From Microbacterium sp. APC 3901 (GTDB taxonomy: Bacteria; Actinomycetota; Actinomycetes; Actinomycetales; Microbacteriaceae), in NCBI RefSeq assembly GCF_030407765.1, contig NZ_JASDCU010000003.1, forward strand, positions 186,001 to 250,000: DNA of 64,000 nt. Direction: 5' to 3'. A program made the position numbers and the translations under genes. The notes below the pieces were generated by a model. It did no database searches, had not been told where the DNA came from, and worked only from the letters and a program-made list of their open reading frames with translations. Below, piece by piece: positions 46,907-56,310 of the stretch (position 1 is the first letter of the stretch; each line of letters begins with the position of its first letter).

Positions 46907-48391
46907 TCACACCAGTCGCCATCTCGCCAGGGTGAGGAAGCCGTCTTCACCCGCGGGCAGATGCGGAAGATAGCCGGCACGCTCGAACAGCCGACGAGAC
47001 GCGGTGTTGTCGCGGTGCACCGCGGCGACCATGCGAATCGGGGGCTCTGCCGTGAGCGTGCTCTCCGCCGCGCGAACCGCTGAGGCGGCGACACCGCGTC
47101 CACGACTCTCCGGAGCGACGGTGATCGAGATCTCCCAGTCGTCCGCCGACCTCCTGTCCCACCGGCAGGTGGCGACCGGCATCCCGTCTGATTCGATCAT
47201 GAGGAGTCGACGGTCGGGATCCTGCAGGCTCCTCGCGAGCCAGTCGCGGTGCGATCCCCAGTCGACCTCGCCGCGGGAGCGCGAGTTGACGCGGACAGTC
47301 GGATCGTTGCGCCACTCGAAGAGCTTCTGCCCGTCGTCGAGGGTCGCAGGCCGAGCGATCACCGCGGGCGCAGCTGCGATGTGAGGCCGCGTGCGCAGAA
47401 GCTGCTCCCACGATGCGACGATCCGCCAGCTTCCGAGCCCGTCGACGATCCGTTTCAGAGCGGCAGCGGTCTCGGCGAGCGATTCCGGCGATCGCAGCAG
47501 ATCGGCGAGCAGGCCGATCCGCTCGTCGAGGCTCTGATGGGGCGGCTCTCCCAGACCGATGGCGAGCCCGCGCTCGACGACCTGACGGTAGCCGGTCCGC
47601 TGATTGTCCGCCACGCAGACGAGTGCCATCGGAAGCCCCATGCACGCGAAGTCCCAGACGGACGTGCCGGCCGCGGTCACCGCGAGATCGTGGCTCCTGG
47701 CGAGCGCGGGGAGGTCGTCGACGAAGCCCAGGACCTCGACGGAGTGGCGCGAACTCCTGGCCGCTGAGCGCACGTCGTCGCTGCGACGGGGGTCGATCAC
47801 GGTGATCTGCAACCTGACGGGCAGACGATCGAACGCGGCGACCACGCGAGCTGTCACACCGTGGGGATCCGTGCCGCCCATCACGATCAGCACCCTGGGC
47901 ACGGCCGAGAGCGGCGTCCGGGCTTCGCGCTGCGCGAGCACCTGCGCACGCACGACCGCGGCGTCGATGCCCGCCAGATGGCTGAGGCTTCGCTGAGGAC
48001 TCGCGAAGGTGCGCTCGGATGCCAGGTTGGCATCGATCGCGAGATCGGCATCACGCACGCCGAACGGACCGTCCTGCATGTTGCTGATCAGAGGCCCGAC
48101 GGACGAGAGATCGGGAATCTCTCGGTAGCTGTCCAGATGGATCACGTCGACGCCACGCGCCAGTTCGGCGAAGTCGCCGAGGCTCGCCGCGGCCCCCTGA
48201 GTCGTGACCAGCTCCAGCTCCGGTTCCATCCGGCGCAGGACGTCTGCACCGGCCCCGTCGACCTCGCCGAACACCGACGCCGACCACCCACGGTCGCGCG
48301 CGATGCGGGCGACCGTGAGAGTGCGCATGAGGTGTCCCATGCCTGACTCGACTCCGGCGTTGCAGTGCAGGAGCACACGTCGCCCGCTCAT
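46907..48391 (-). CDS. fused PseG UDP-sugar hydrolase and PseH-like N-acetyltransferase
   Basis: A 494-residue two-domain protein. Residues 1-335 form a GT-B-like PseG hydrolase (HCNAGVESGMGHLMRTLTVA, IVMGGTDPHG, AAGTSVWDFACMGLP) that removes UDP from UDP-2,4-diacetamido-trideoxy-altrose. Residues about 345-494 are a GNAT domain (IARPATLDDGQKLFEWRNDPTVR, ITVAPESRGRGVAASAV) fitting PseH, the 4-N-acetyltransferase. The two act in succession (PseH, then PseG), so the fusion is logical. GAGGGA lies 6 nt before the ATG at 48391; a longer frame from 48691 is rejected. It is on the opposite strand to its pathway partners. Confidence 0.88.
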   Translation of the reverse strand: MSGRRVLLHCNAGVESGMGHLMRTLTVARIARDRGWSASVFGEVDGAGADVLRRMEPELELVTTQGAAASLGDFAELARGVDVIHLDSYREIPDLSSVGPLISNMQDGPFGVRDADLAIDANLASERTFASPQRSLSHLAGIDAAVVRAQVLAQREARTPLSAVPRVLIVMGGTDPHGVTARVVAAFDRLPVRLQITVIDPRRSDDVRSAARSSRHSVEVLGFVDDLPALARSHDLAVTAAGTSVWDFACMGLPMALVCVADNQRTGYRQVVERGLAIGLGEPPHQSLDERIGLLADLLRSPESLAETAAALKRIVDGLGSWRIVASWEQLLRTRPHIAAAPAVIARPATLDDGQKLFEWRNDPTVRVNSRSRGEVDWGSHRDWLARSLQDPDRRLLMIESDGMPVATCRWDRRSADDWEISITVAPESRGRGVAASAVRAAESTLTAEPPIRMVAAVHRDNTASRRLFERAGYLPHLPAGEDGFLTLARWRLV

Positions 48392-48497
48392 CGCACGTCC
48401 CTCTCCTCCGGGGCGCGCCTGCGCCCACCCGATAGGATAGGCCGGGCATGGAACAACCCGAGCATCCATGCGATCACGACAACGCTGAGGAGACAGA

Positions 48498-49487
48498 GTG
48501 TCGGTTCTCGAGGGCGCGAGCATCCTCATCACTGGCGGCACAGGGTCATTCGGCAAGGCGTTCATACGCCACGCCCTGACCCACCTCAACCCCCGGCGGC
48601 TGGTCATCTTCTCGCGGGACGAGCTCAAGCAGTACGAGGTGCGACAGCAGTTCGGCGACGACCCTCGGCTGCGATGGTTCATCGGCGACATCCGCGATGA
48701 GCGCCGTCTCGCTCGCGCCCTGCACGGCGTCGACTACGTGGTGCATGCCGCTGCGCTGAAGCAGGTGGACACCGCGGAGTACAACCCTTTCGAGTTCGTC
48801 AAGACGAACATCCTGGGCAGCCAGAACGTGATCGAGGCGTCGATCGATGCCGGCGTCAAGCGTGTCGTGGCGCTCTCGACCGACAAGGCCTCGAGCCCGA
48901 TCAACCTCTACGGTGCGACCAAGCTCACCGCCGACAAGCTCTTCATCACCGGCAACCACTACGCCGCCGCGTACGACACGCGGTTCGCCGTCGTGCGCTA
49001 CGGCAACGTCATGGGATCCCGAGGGTCGGTCATCCCGTTCTTCTCCCGGCTGGGCGCCGAAGGCAAGCCGCTCCCGATCACCGATCTGCGGTGCACCCGG
49101 TTCTTCATCACGCTCCCCCAGGCCGTCGAGATGGTGGTCGACACGTTCGAGCTCATGCAGGGAGGCGAGCTCCTCGTCCCCCGCATCCCGTCGATGAAGG
49201 TCACCGACCTCGCGCACGCCGTCGTGCCGGGAGCCGAGCTCGTCGACGTGGGGCTGCGCCCCGGCGAGAAGCTCCATGAGGAGATGATCAGCCCGGAGGA
49301 GGGCCGCCGCGCGGTGACGGTCAACGACGGCAAGTACTTCATCATCCAGCCGGACCTCGCCTCGTGGGGCTATCAGATGCCCGCAGGCGCAGTGCCGGTG
49401 CCCGAAGGCTTCGCCTATCGTTCGGACAGCAACGACCGATGGTATTCGCAGCAGGAGATCGCGGAGATCATCGAGGCGGGGATCTGA
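48498..49487 (+). CDS. pseB: UDP-N-acetylglucosamine 4,6-dehydratase (inverting)
   Basis: A 329-residue short-chain dehydrogenase/reductase that starts the pseudaminic acid pathway. TGGTGSFGKAF binds NADP, ALKQVDTAEYNPFEFVKTNI is the PseB/FlaA1 signature, and YGATK supplies the catalytic Tyr and Lys. GAGGAG lies about 5 nt before the GTG at 48498. TAGGAT near 48434 could be its -10, giving a leader of about 50 nt. It heads the pseB-pseC-pseF operon; pseC starts 2 nt after its stop. Confidence 0.93.
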   Translation: MSVLEGASILITGGTGSFGKAFIRHALTHLNPRRLVIFSRDELKQYEVRQQFGDDPRLRWFIGDIRDERRLARALHGVDYVVHAAALKQVDTAEYNPFEFVKTNILGSQNVIEASIDAGVKRVVALSTDKASSPINLYGATKLTADKLFITGNHYAAAYDTRFAVVRYGNVMGSRGSVIPFFSRLGAEGKPLPITDLRCTRFFITLPQAVEMVVDTFELMQGGELLVPRIPSMKVTDLAHAVVPGAELVDVGLRPGEKLHEEMISPEEGRRAVTVNDGKYFIIQPDLASWGYQMPAGAVPVPEGFAYRSDSNDRWYSQQEIAEIIEAGI

Positions 49488-49489
49488 CG

Positions 49490-50614
49490 ATGCTGCCGTA
49501 CGGGCGTCAGTCGATCTCGGAGGACGACATCCAGGCCGTCGTCGAGGTGCTCCGCGGCGACTGGCTCACGACGGGCCCAGCGGTGGCCGCCTTCGAGGCG
49601 CGGCTCGGCGAGGTCGCCGGCGGGCACCGGGCAGTCACCGCGACGTCGGGAACCGCAGCGCTCCACATGGCGTACGGTGCCGCAGGCGTCACCCGGGGCG
49701 ACACCGTCGTCTCGACGCCCATGACCTTCATCGCCACGACGGCCATGGCATCGGTCCTCGGTGCGAACATCGTCTTCGCCGATGTCGAAGAAGACACGGC
49801 GCTGATCGACCCGGATGCGGTCGACGCGCTCGTGGACGAGCGGACCAAGGTGATCGCCGCCGTCGACTACGCGGGCCACCCTGCGGACTACGACAGGCTC
49901 TCCGCCGCTGCCGCACGGGTCGACGCGCTCGTCCTCGACGACGCCGCACATTCGATAGGCAGCACATACAAGGGTCGACCCGTGGGCGACCTGGCGGACC
50001 TGACCACGTTCTCGTTCTTCCCCACGAAGAATCTGACGACGGGCGAGGGCGGCGCCCTCGTCGCCAAGGATCCGCTGATCGCACAGCGCGCCCACGAGTT
50101 CCACTTCATCGGGCTCGTGCGCGACCCCGACCGATTCGCGATGACGACCGAGGGCGCCTGGCATCAGGAGGTCCACGAGTTCGGCTTCAACTACCGCCTG
50201 GACGACATCGCCTGCGCGCTCGGCCTCTCTCAGCTGGCGCGGCTCGACACGTTCCGGCGGCGACGCGCCGAGATCACTCGTCGCTACGACGCGGCGCTCT
50301 CGAGCATCGACGGGGTGCGCACGCCGATCCAGCGCGACCATGTCGAGCTGATCCGACATCTCTATCCCGTGCGCATCCTCGACCAGCGCCGCCGAGAGGT
50401 CTTCGACCGGATGCGTGCAGACGGCATCGGGGTGCAGGTCAACTACATGCCCGTCTACTGGCATCCCGTCTATGCGGATGCCGGCTACCGCCGCGGAATG
50501 TGCCCCAATGCTGAAGCCTTCTATGCCGAGGAGCTTTCGCTCCCCATCCACCCGGAGCTCACCGACGATCAGGTCGACCAGGTCGTCGAGTCGCTCGTCA
50601 GGGCTCTCCGTTGA
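49490..50614 (+). CDS. pseC: UDP-4-amino-4,6-dideoxy-sugar aminotransferase
   Basis: A 374-residue DegT/DnrJ/EryC1/StrS aminotransferase. The PLP lysine is in FFPTKNLTTGEGGA, with ATSGTAALHMA near the N-terminus and a DDAAHSIG aspartate. It matches PseC, which aminates the 4-keto product of PseB. The start at ATG 49490 follows the pseB stop by 2 nt; in-frame upstream codons would overlap pseB. It overlaps the SpsF-type gene by 4 nt (TTGA). Confidence 0.92.
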   Translation: MLPYGRQSISEDDIQAVVEVLRGDWLTTGPAVAAFEARLGEVAGGHRAVTATSGTAALHMAYGAAGVTRGDTVVSTPMTFIATTAMASVLGANIVFADVEEDTALIDPDAVDALVDERTKVIAAVDYAGHPADYDRLSAAAARVDALVLDDAAHSIGSTYKGRPVGDLADLTTFSFFPTKNLTTGEGGALVAKDPLIAQRAHEFHFIGLVRDPDRFAMTTEGAWHQEVHEFGFNYRLDDIACALGLSQLARLDTFRRRRAEITRRYDAALSSIDGVRTPIQRDHVELIRHLYPVRILDQRRREVFDRMRADGIGVQVNYMPVYWHPVYADAGYRRGMCPNAEAFYAEELSLPIHPELTDDQVDQVVESLVRALR

Positions 50615-51342
50615 CGCGCATCGGCATCATCACCCAGGCGCGGATGACCAGCAGCCGCCTCCCGGGCAAGGTGCTGATTCCCGCCGGCGGCCGGTCGATG
50701 CTCGATCACCATATCGACAGACTCGTCGCCGCCGATCTCCCGGTGATCCTCGCCACCACGACGAACGCCGCTGACGACGCTCTCGCGGCGCTCGGGCACG
50801 CGCGAGGGGTCGAGGTCTTCCGCGGCAGCGAGGTCGACGTGCTGAGTCGGTTCGCCGGGGCGGCGACGTCCGCGGGGCTCGATGTCGTCGTGAGAGTGAC
50901 CTCGGACTGCCCTCTGATAGACCCCGCGCTCATCGCTGAAGGCGTTCGCCGATTCGTCGATCTCGATGATCCTCACGCCCACGTCTCCAACGTCCTCGAG
51001 CGTACCTACCCGCGCGGGTTCGACTTCGAGGTCTTCTCTGCGTCCGCCCTCGCCGACGCCGACAGGAACGCCATCGAGCCGGCCGAGCGCGAACACGTCA
51101 CCCCCTACCTCTACGCGGGACGTTCGCCGCGTTCGAGCATCCACTCGATCACCCGGCAGATCGACGCCTCGCGCTACCGGGTGACCCTGGACACCCCGGA
51201 GGACCTGTCCGTCATCCGGGCGCTCATCGAGGCGCACGGCGCTGCATCGCTGGACGTCTCCGAGATCGTGGCCGTCCTGGAGGCACACCCCGAGCTCGCC
51301 GCAGTCAACGCGCACGTGGAGCAGAAGAAGCTCGGAGAATGA
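50611..51342 (+). CDS. pseF: SpsF-type cytidylyltransferase in the PseF position
   Basis: A 243-residue nucleotidyltransferase starting at TTG 50611. QARMTSSRLPGKVLIPAGG is the signature loop, VRVTSDCPLIDP the metal/sugar region, and TLDTPEDLSVI the C-terminal motif of COG1861 (spore coat SpsF-like) enzymes. By position it should activate the sugar acid to its CMP form, but its family is SpsF rather than the NeuA-like PseF of Campylobacter, so the activity is inferred. It is the last gene of the pseBCF operon. Confidence 0.82.
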   Translation: MTRIGIITQARMTSSRLPGKVLIPAGGRSMLDHHIDRLVAADLPVILATTTNAADDALAALGHARGVEVFRGSEVDVLSRFAGAATSAGLDVVVRVTSDCPLIDPALIAEGVRRFVDLDDPHAHVSNVLERTYPRGFDFEVFSASALADADRNAIEPAEREHVTPYLYAGRSPRSSIHSITRQIDASRYRVTLDTPEDLSVIRALIEAHGAASLDVSEIVAVLEAHPELAAVNAHVEQKKLGE

Positions 51343-51367
51343 CCGTGAGGGCGACCGCCCGCCTGCG

Positions 51368-52105
51368 TCAGCCGCGGTTGTAGTCGGCGTTGTACCGGTC
51401 GAGGACGTCTGTGATCGGCCCGTCCAGGGCGAGCGTGCCCTTGTCGAGATACAGACCCCGGGTGCAGAAGCGACGGAGGTCCCGCTCGTTGTGGCTGACG
51501 AAGAAGAGCGTGCGTCCCTCGGCGAGGAGCTCGTCGATGCGCTTGTAGCACTTGTCTTTGAACGCCTTGTCTCCGACGGCGAGAACCTCGTCGACGAGCA
51601 GGATCGGCTCGTCGAGCTGGGACACGACCGAGAACGCCAGGCGCACCTTCATGCCGTTGGACAGGTGCTTGTAGGGAGTGTCCTCGAATCCCGCCAGCTC
51701 GGCGAAGGCGATCATGTCGTCGTAGCGCAGCGCGACCGCGTCGCGCGGCATTCCGTGCAGACCCGCCATCAAGGCGACGTTCTCCCGCACGGTCAGATCT
51801 CCCACGAACCCGCCCGTGATCTCGATCAGCGGGGCGACTCCACCGTGCACCTTCACCGCCCCCTCGTCGGGGAGCAGCACGTTCGCGACGAGACGGAGCA
51901 GCGTGGACTTGCCCTGGCCGTTGCGTCCGACGACGCCGATCGACTCCCCCTGCTGCACCGTGAACGAGACGTCACGCAGCGCCCAGAACTCACCCGAGCG
52001 CGACCGCCGCGCCGCAGGGGCGAACAGGTCTTTGAAGTTCTGACGCCCACGGCGGTTGCGGCGGAACCGAACGCCCAGCCCGTTGGCCTCGATCGCGACG
52101 GTCAT
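51368..52105 (-). CDS. wzt: polysaccharide ABC exporter ATP-binding protein (Wzt/TagH type)
   Basis: A 245-residue ATPase with Walker A GRNGQGKST, the LSNGMKVRLAFSV signature typical of Wzt/TagH, Walker B ILLVDEVLAVGD and SHNERDL at the H loop. It stops at DVLDRYNADYNRG and lacks the long C-terminal carbohydrate-binding domain of some Wzt proteins, so export need not be gated by chain-end recognition. The ATG at 52105 overlaps the permease stop by 4 nt. Confidence 0.93.
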   Translation of the reverse strand: MTVAIEANGLGVRFRRNRRGRQNFKDLFAPAARRSRSGEFWALRDVSFTVQQGESIGVVGRNGQGKSTLLRLVANVLLPDEGAVKVHGGVAPLIEITGGFVGDLTVRENVALMAGLHGMPRDAVALRYDDMIAFAELAGFEDTPYKHLSNGMKVRLAFSVVSQLDEPILLVDEVLAVGDKAFKDKCYKRIDELLAEGRTLFFVSHNERDLRRFCTRGLYLDKGTLALDGPITDVLDRYNADYNRG

Positions 52106-52923
52106 CCCAGCTCCTTCAGCACGGTGCGCTCGAGGGACCGGAAGGTCCATACGCCGAGCGCCAGAATGACGAGGGTCATGCCCACGCTGACGAGCAGCGT
52201 GAAGAGATTCCACTGGTCGGGGAAGAACGGCATCCGATAGAGCATGAAGATCCCGGCCAGCGGGTTGAACGCACCGAGGGTCTGGAAGATTCCGGGAAGA
52301 TCTGTCACGTTGTAGATGATCGGGGTCGCATAGAACATGGCGCGCAGAATCAGCGCGGTCGTGCGCTCCAGGTCGACGAAGAGGACGCAGAGCGGGGCGA
52401 CCAGAAGCCCCAGGCCCACGAGCAGGACGGTCTGCAGGAAGATCGCGACCGGAACCCAGAGGATTCCCCATCCGACCTGGACCGTGTGGGCCGGATCCTG
52501 CTCCACCAGCAGGTTGATGATCACGAACGCGGCGAGCACCGGCAGAGAGAAGAGGAACTCGACGCCCTTGCTCAACACGATGCGGTTCACCCAGATCGAG
52601 CGAGGGATCGCGGTCGATCGCACCAGCCTCGCGTCCTTCTTGAACGCGCGAGTGAAGTCGGTGACCGACGTGTTGAACCATACCCAGGGCAGCAGGGCGC
52701 TGATGAGGAACACGATGTACGGGTCTTCACCGACATCGCGGTTGAAGATCTGTGTGAAGACGAACCAGTAGATCACGCTCATCACGAGCGGATCGAGCAC
52801 CGACCAGAGGTAGCCGAGCAGGCTCGTCGAGTACCGCACCTTGAGGTCCCTGGCCGACAGCAGCCACAGGGAATGCAGATAGCGCCGGGGCGTTCCGGGC
52901 GCCCCGGCAGCAGTATGACTCAC
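52102..52923 (-). CDS. wzm: polysaccharide ABC exporter permease (Wzm/TagG type)
   Basis: A 273-residue ABC-2 permease with six membrane helices. LLSARDLKVRYSTSLLGYLWSVLDPL is the family's N-terminal amphipathic helix and EQDPAHTVQ and FYATPIIYN loops follow. The start is GTG 52923: TAGACT on the minus strand (52936-52931) ends 7 nt before it and lies inside the 3' end of glf, so this pair may have its own promoter as well as read-through from glf. Longer in-frame starts would run into glf. Confidence 0.9.
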   Translation of the reverse strand: MSHTAAGAPGTPRRYLHSLWLLSARDLKVRYSTSLLGYLWSVLDPLVMSVIYWFVFTQIFNRDVGEDPYIVFLISALLPWVWFNTSVTDFTRAFKKDARLVRSTAIPRSIWVNRIVLSKGVEFLFSLPVLAAFVIINLLVEQDPAHTVQVGWGILWVPVAIFLQTVLLVGLGLLVAPLCVLFVDLERTTALILRAMFYATPIIYNVTDLPGIFQTLGAFNPLAGIFMLYRMPFFPDQWNLFTLLVSVGMTLVILALGVWTFRSLERTVLKELG

Positions 52924-52933
52924 AGTGCCGAGT

Positions 52934-54094
<1,161 letters not shown>

Positions 54095-54164
54095 TCACAT
54101 CCGCACGGCGTCGCGCACGGCACACAGCAGACAACTCTACCGGCAGCGGACTCGGCGCAACCTG

Positions 54165-56258
54165 TCAGCGCGACTCGGCACCGCGGGGCTCCCCGACCTC
54201 GAGCATCTCCCGCAGCATCGGAGCGAGAGTGCGCCCGTACGAGTCGGAGATGTGATTGTCGTCGATGTACACGGCGATGTTGCCGATGGATCCTCGACAC
54301 ACGCCCTCGGGGCAGAGCCAGGGCCGGAAGTCCACAGCGGTGACCCCCTCGGCCACCGCGAGATCGTCGAGATCCTCCCCGACGGCGAACCCGGGCTCGG
54401 GAACGTCGCACGATGCTGCATCAGCGCCGGGAGCGATCTCCGACTCCTCCAGCGCGCACTGGTACATGTCGAAGTCGAAGCGCGGATTGTCGCGCACGGC
54501 GATCACCTGCATCCCGTGCGCGGTGAGCTCGTCGGCGATCTCTCGGATTCCCTCCACGAGCACCTCGGGAGCCGCGGGATCAGCCCGAGTCACGACGAGG
54601 TACACGGCATCGGGCTGCACCCTCGTCGCGTACTCGATCGCAGCGGCGCGCCACTCCTCGCACTGAGATACGGCATCGGACCGGATCGGTGCACCGATGC
54701 CGATCGCGCATCCCCCCTTCAACAGGGCGACGATGCCCCACCCCTGCTCGTCGGCGACGACCGTGAGCGGCGACATGAGCTGCTGTGCGTGCGAGTCCCC
54801 CATCACGAGCACCCGCCATGCATCCGAGGCCCCCGCGTTGGCGTTCTGAACGCAGCTGCCCTGCAGCGCCGGCGTCAGGGGCTCGAGCTCGCCCGCGCAG
54901 CTGCCCTTCAGATCCACCCACTCCTCATCGAGAGCCGTCGCCAGCGGGATCAGCGGAAGATCTTGGGCAGAGAGGTCGATCGGCGCATCGATCTGCGCAG
55001 CCCCCGGGTATCCGCCGGTGTCGTCGGTCACGAGGGCGGCCTCACGCTGCTCGATCGTGAGCTGCCACACGGTGAGCGGTGCGGCGACGACGAGGACGGA
55101 CGCGGCGAGGACCAGCGCACCGAGCCGATGCGACCGATCGAGGACGGCGGAGTCTCGAACCGGCCTCTCGACCAGCATCGACACGAGTCTCGCGAGCACG
55201 AAGGACACGAGGACGATTCCGACGCCGGCGAGCCATCCCGGCTCGCTACGGCCGCTCAGCATCATCCACGTCACGAGCACGGGCCAGTGCACGAGATAGA
55301 GCGCATACGCGTCGCGTGAGACGTAGCGCAACGACGCTGACTCGAGGATCATCGCAGGGCCGCCTCGCGGGCGGTCGCGCCCGGCGACGATGACGAGCGC
55401 CGTGCAGATCACCGGCCACAGAGCGAGATACCCGGGGAATCCGCCCTGCACGTCGAGCACGATTCCGCACATCACGATGCCGACGATGCCGATCCATCCG
55501 AGGATCGCCCCGATCGACGGACGGACGCGGACGTAGGGAAGAGCGATCGCGACGAGTGAGCCCGCCGCGAACTCCCACAGTCGCGTCCGCGTGTCGAAAT
55601 AGGCGAACGACTGGGCCCGCATCGTCTCGACGACCGAGAACCCGAGTGAGGCGAGGAAGATGGTGCCGAACACCAACGCCAAGGCGGGGACGATCATGCG
55701 CCGTCGGCTGCGGAGCACCACCCACACCGCCGCGATGATCAGCGGCCAGAGGATGAAGACCTGCCCTTGGACCGAGAGCGACCAGAAGTGCTGGAACGGA
55801 CTGGGCGTGACGGACTCGCGCGCGTAGTAGTCGACCTCCGACAGTGCCAGCGCCCAGTTCTCGACGTAGAAGAGGCTCGACCAGGCTTCACGCCAGACGC
55901 GCGGCCACTCGGTCTGCGGATACGCCGCGAGCGCGACGCCGAGCACACCGACGATCGTCACGGCGGCCGCGGGCAGCAGCCGTCGGAAGCGGCGCAGCCA
56001 GAACGATCCGAGTGCGAGCGGATGCTGGGTCTCGACCCGCCGCACGAACGACGCGGTGAGGAAGAACGCCGACACCATCAGGAAGACGTCGACTCCGCCC
56101 GAGACGCGGCCCAGCCACACGTGGTATGCCACGACGAGCAGGATCGCGAGCGCACGGAGACCGTCGATGTCCGCGCGGTGCGTCGCAGTGCGCACGGAGT
56201 CAGCCTCGGGAGGCCGAAGCCGTATCGGTCGCGTCGGGTTCATGAAAAGTGGGCGCAT
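54165..56258 (-). CDS. OafA-type acyltransferase with C-terminal SGNH domain (copy 1)
   Basis: A 697-residue membrane acyltransferase. Residues about 25-400 form the acyltransferase-3 domain with ten membrane helices (DIDGLRALAILLVVAYHVWLG holds the essential His). The extracytoplasmic C-terminal domain is of SGNH/GDSL type (VLVMGDSHAQQL, later YIDDNHISDSYG with the Asp-His pair). Such proteins O-acetylate wall polysaccharides. The start is 56258, with ATG 56243 (MNPTRPIRL) possible; neither has a clear ribosome site. 52 nt separate it from copy 2. Confidence 0.9.
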   Translation of the reverse strand: MRPLFMNPTRPIRLRPPEADSVRTATHRADIDGLRALAILLVVAYHVWLGRVSGGVDVFLMVSAFFLTASFVRRVETQHPLALGSFWLRRFRRLLPAAAVTIVGVLGVALAAYPQTEWPRVWREAWSSLFYVENWALALSEVDYYARESVTPSPFQHFWSLSVQGQVFILWPLIIAAVWVVLRSRRRMIVPALALVFGTIFLASLGFSVVETMRAQSFAYFDTRTRLWEFAAGSLVAIALPYVRVRPSIGAILGWIGIVGIVMCGIVLDVQGGFPGYLALWPVICTALVIVAGRDRPRGGPAMILESASLRYVSRDAYALYLVHWPVLVTWMMLSGRSEPGWLAGVGIVLVSFVLARLVSMLVERPVRDSAVLDRSHRLGALVLAASVLVVAAPLTVWQLTIEQREAALVTDDTGGYPGAAQIDAPIDLSAQDLPLIPLATALDEEWVDLKGSCAGELEPLTPALQGSCVQNANAGASDAWRVLVMGDSHAQQLMSPLTVVADEQGWGIVALLKGGCAIGIGAPIRSDAVSQCEEWRAAAIEYATRVQPDAVYLVVTRADPAAPEVLVEGIREIADELTAHGMQVIAVRDNPRFDFDMYQCALEESEIAPGADAASCDVPEPGFAVGEDLDDLAVAEGVTAVDFRPWLCPEGVCRGSIGNIAVYIDDNHISDSYGRTLAPMLREMLEVGEPRGAESR

Positions 56259-56310
56259 CGGCGGTGGTGTCGCCGCAGTCGTCTCGGGTCGACCGTCTGC
56301 CGCTTTCAGC

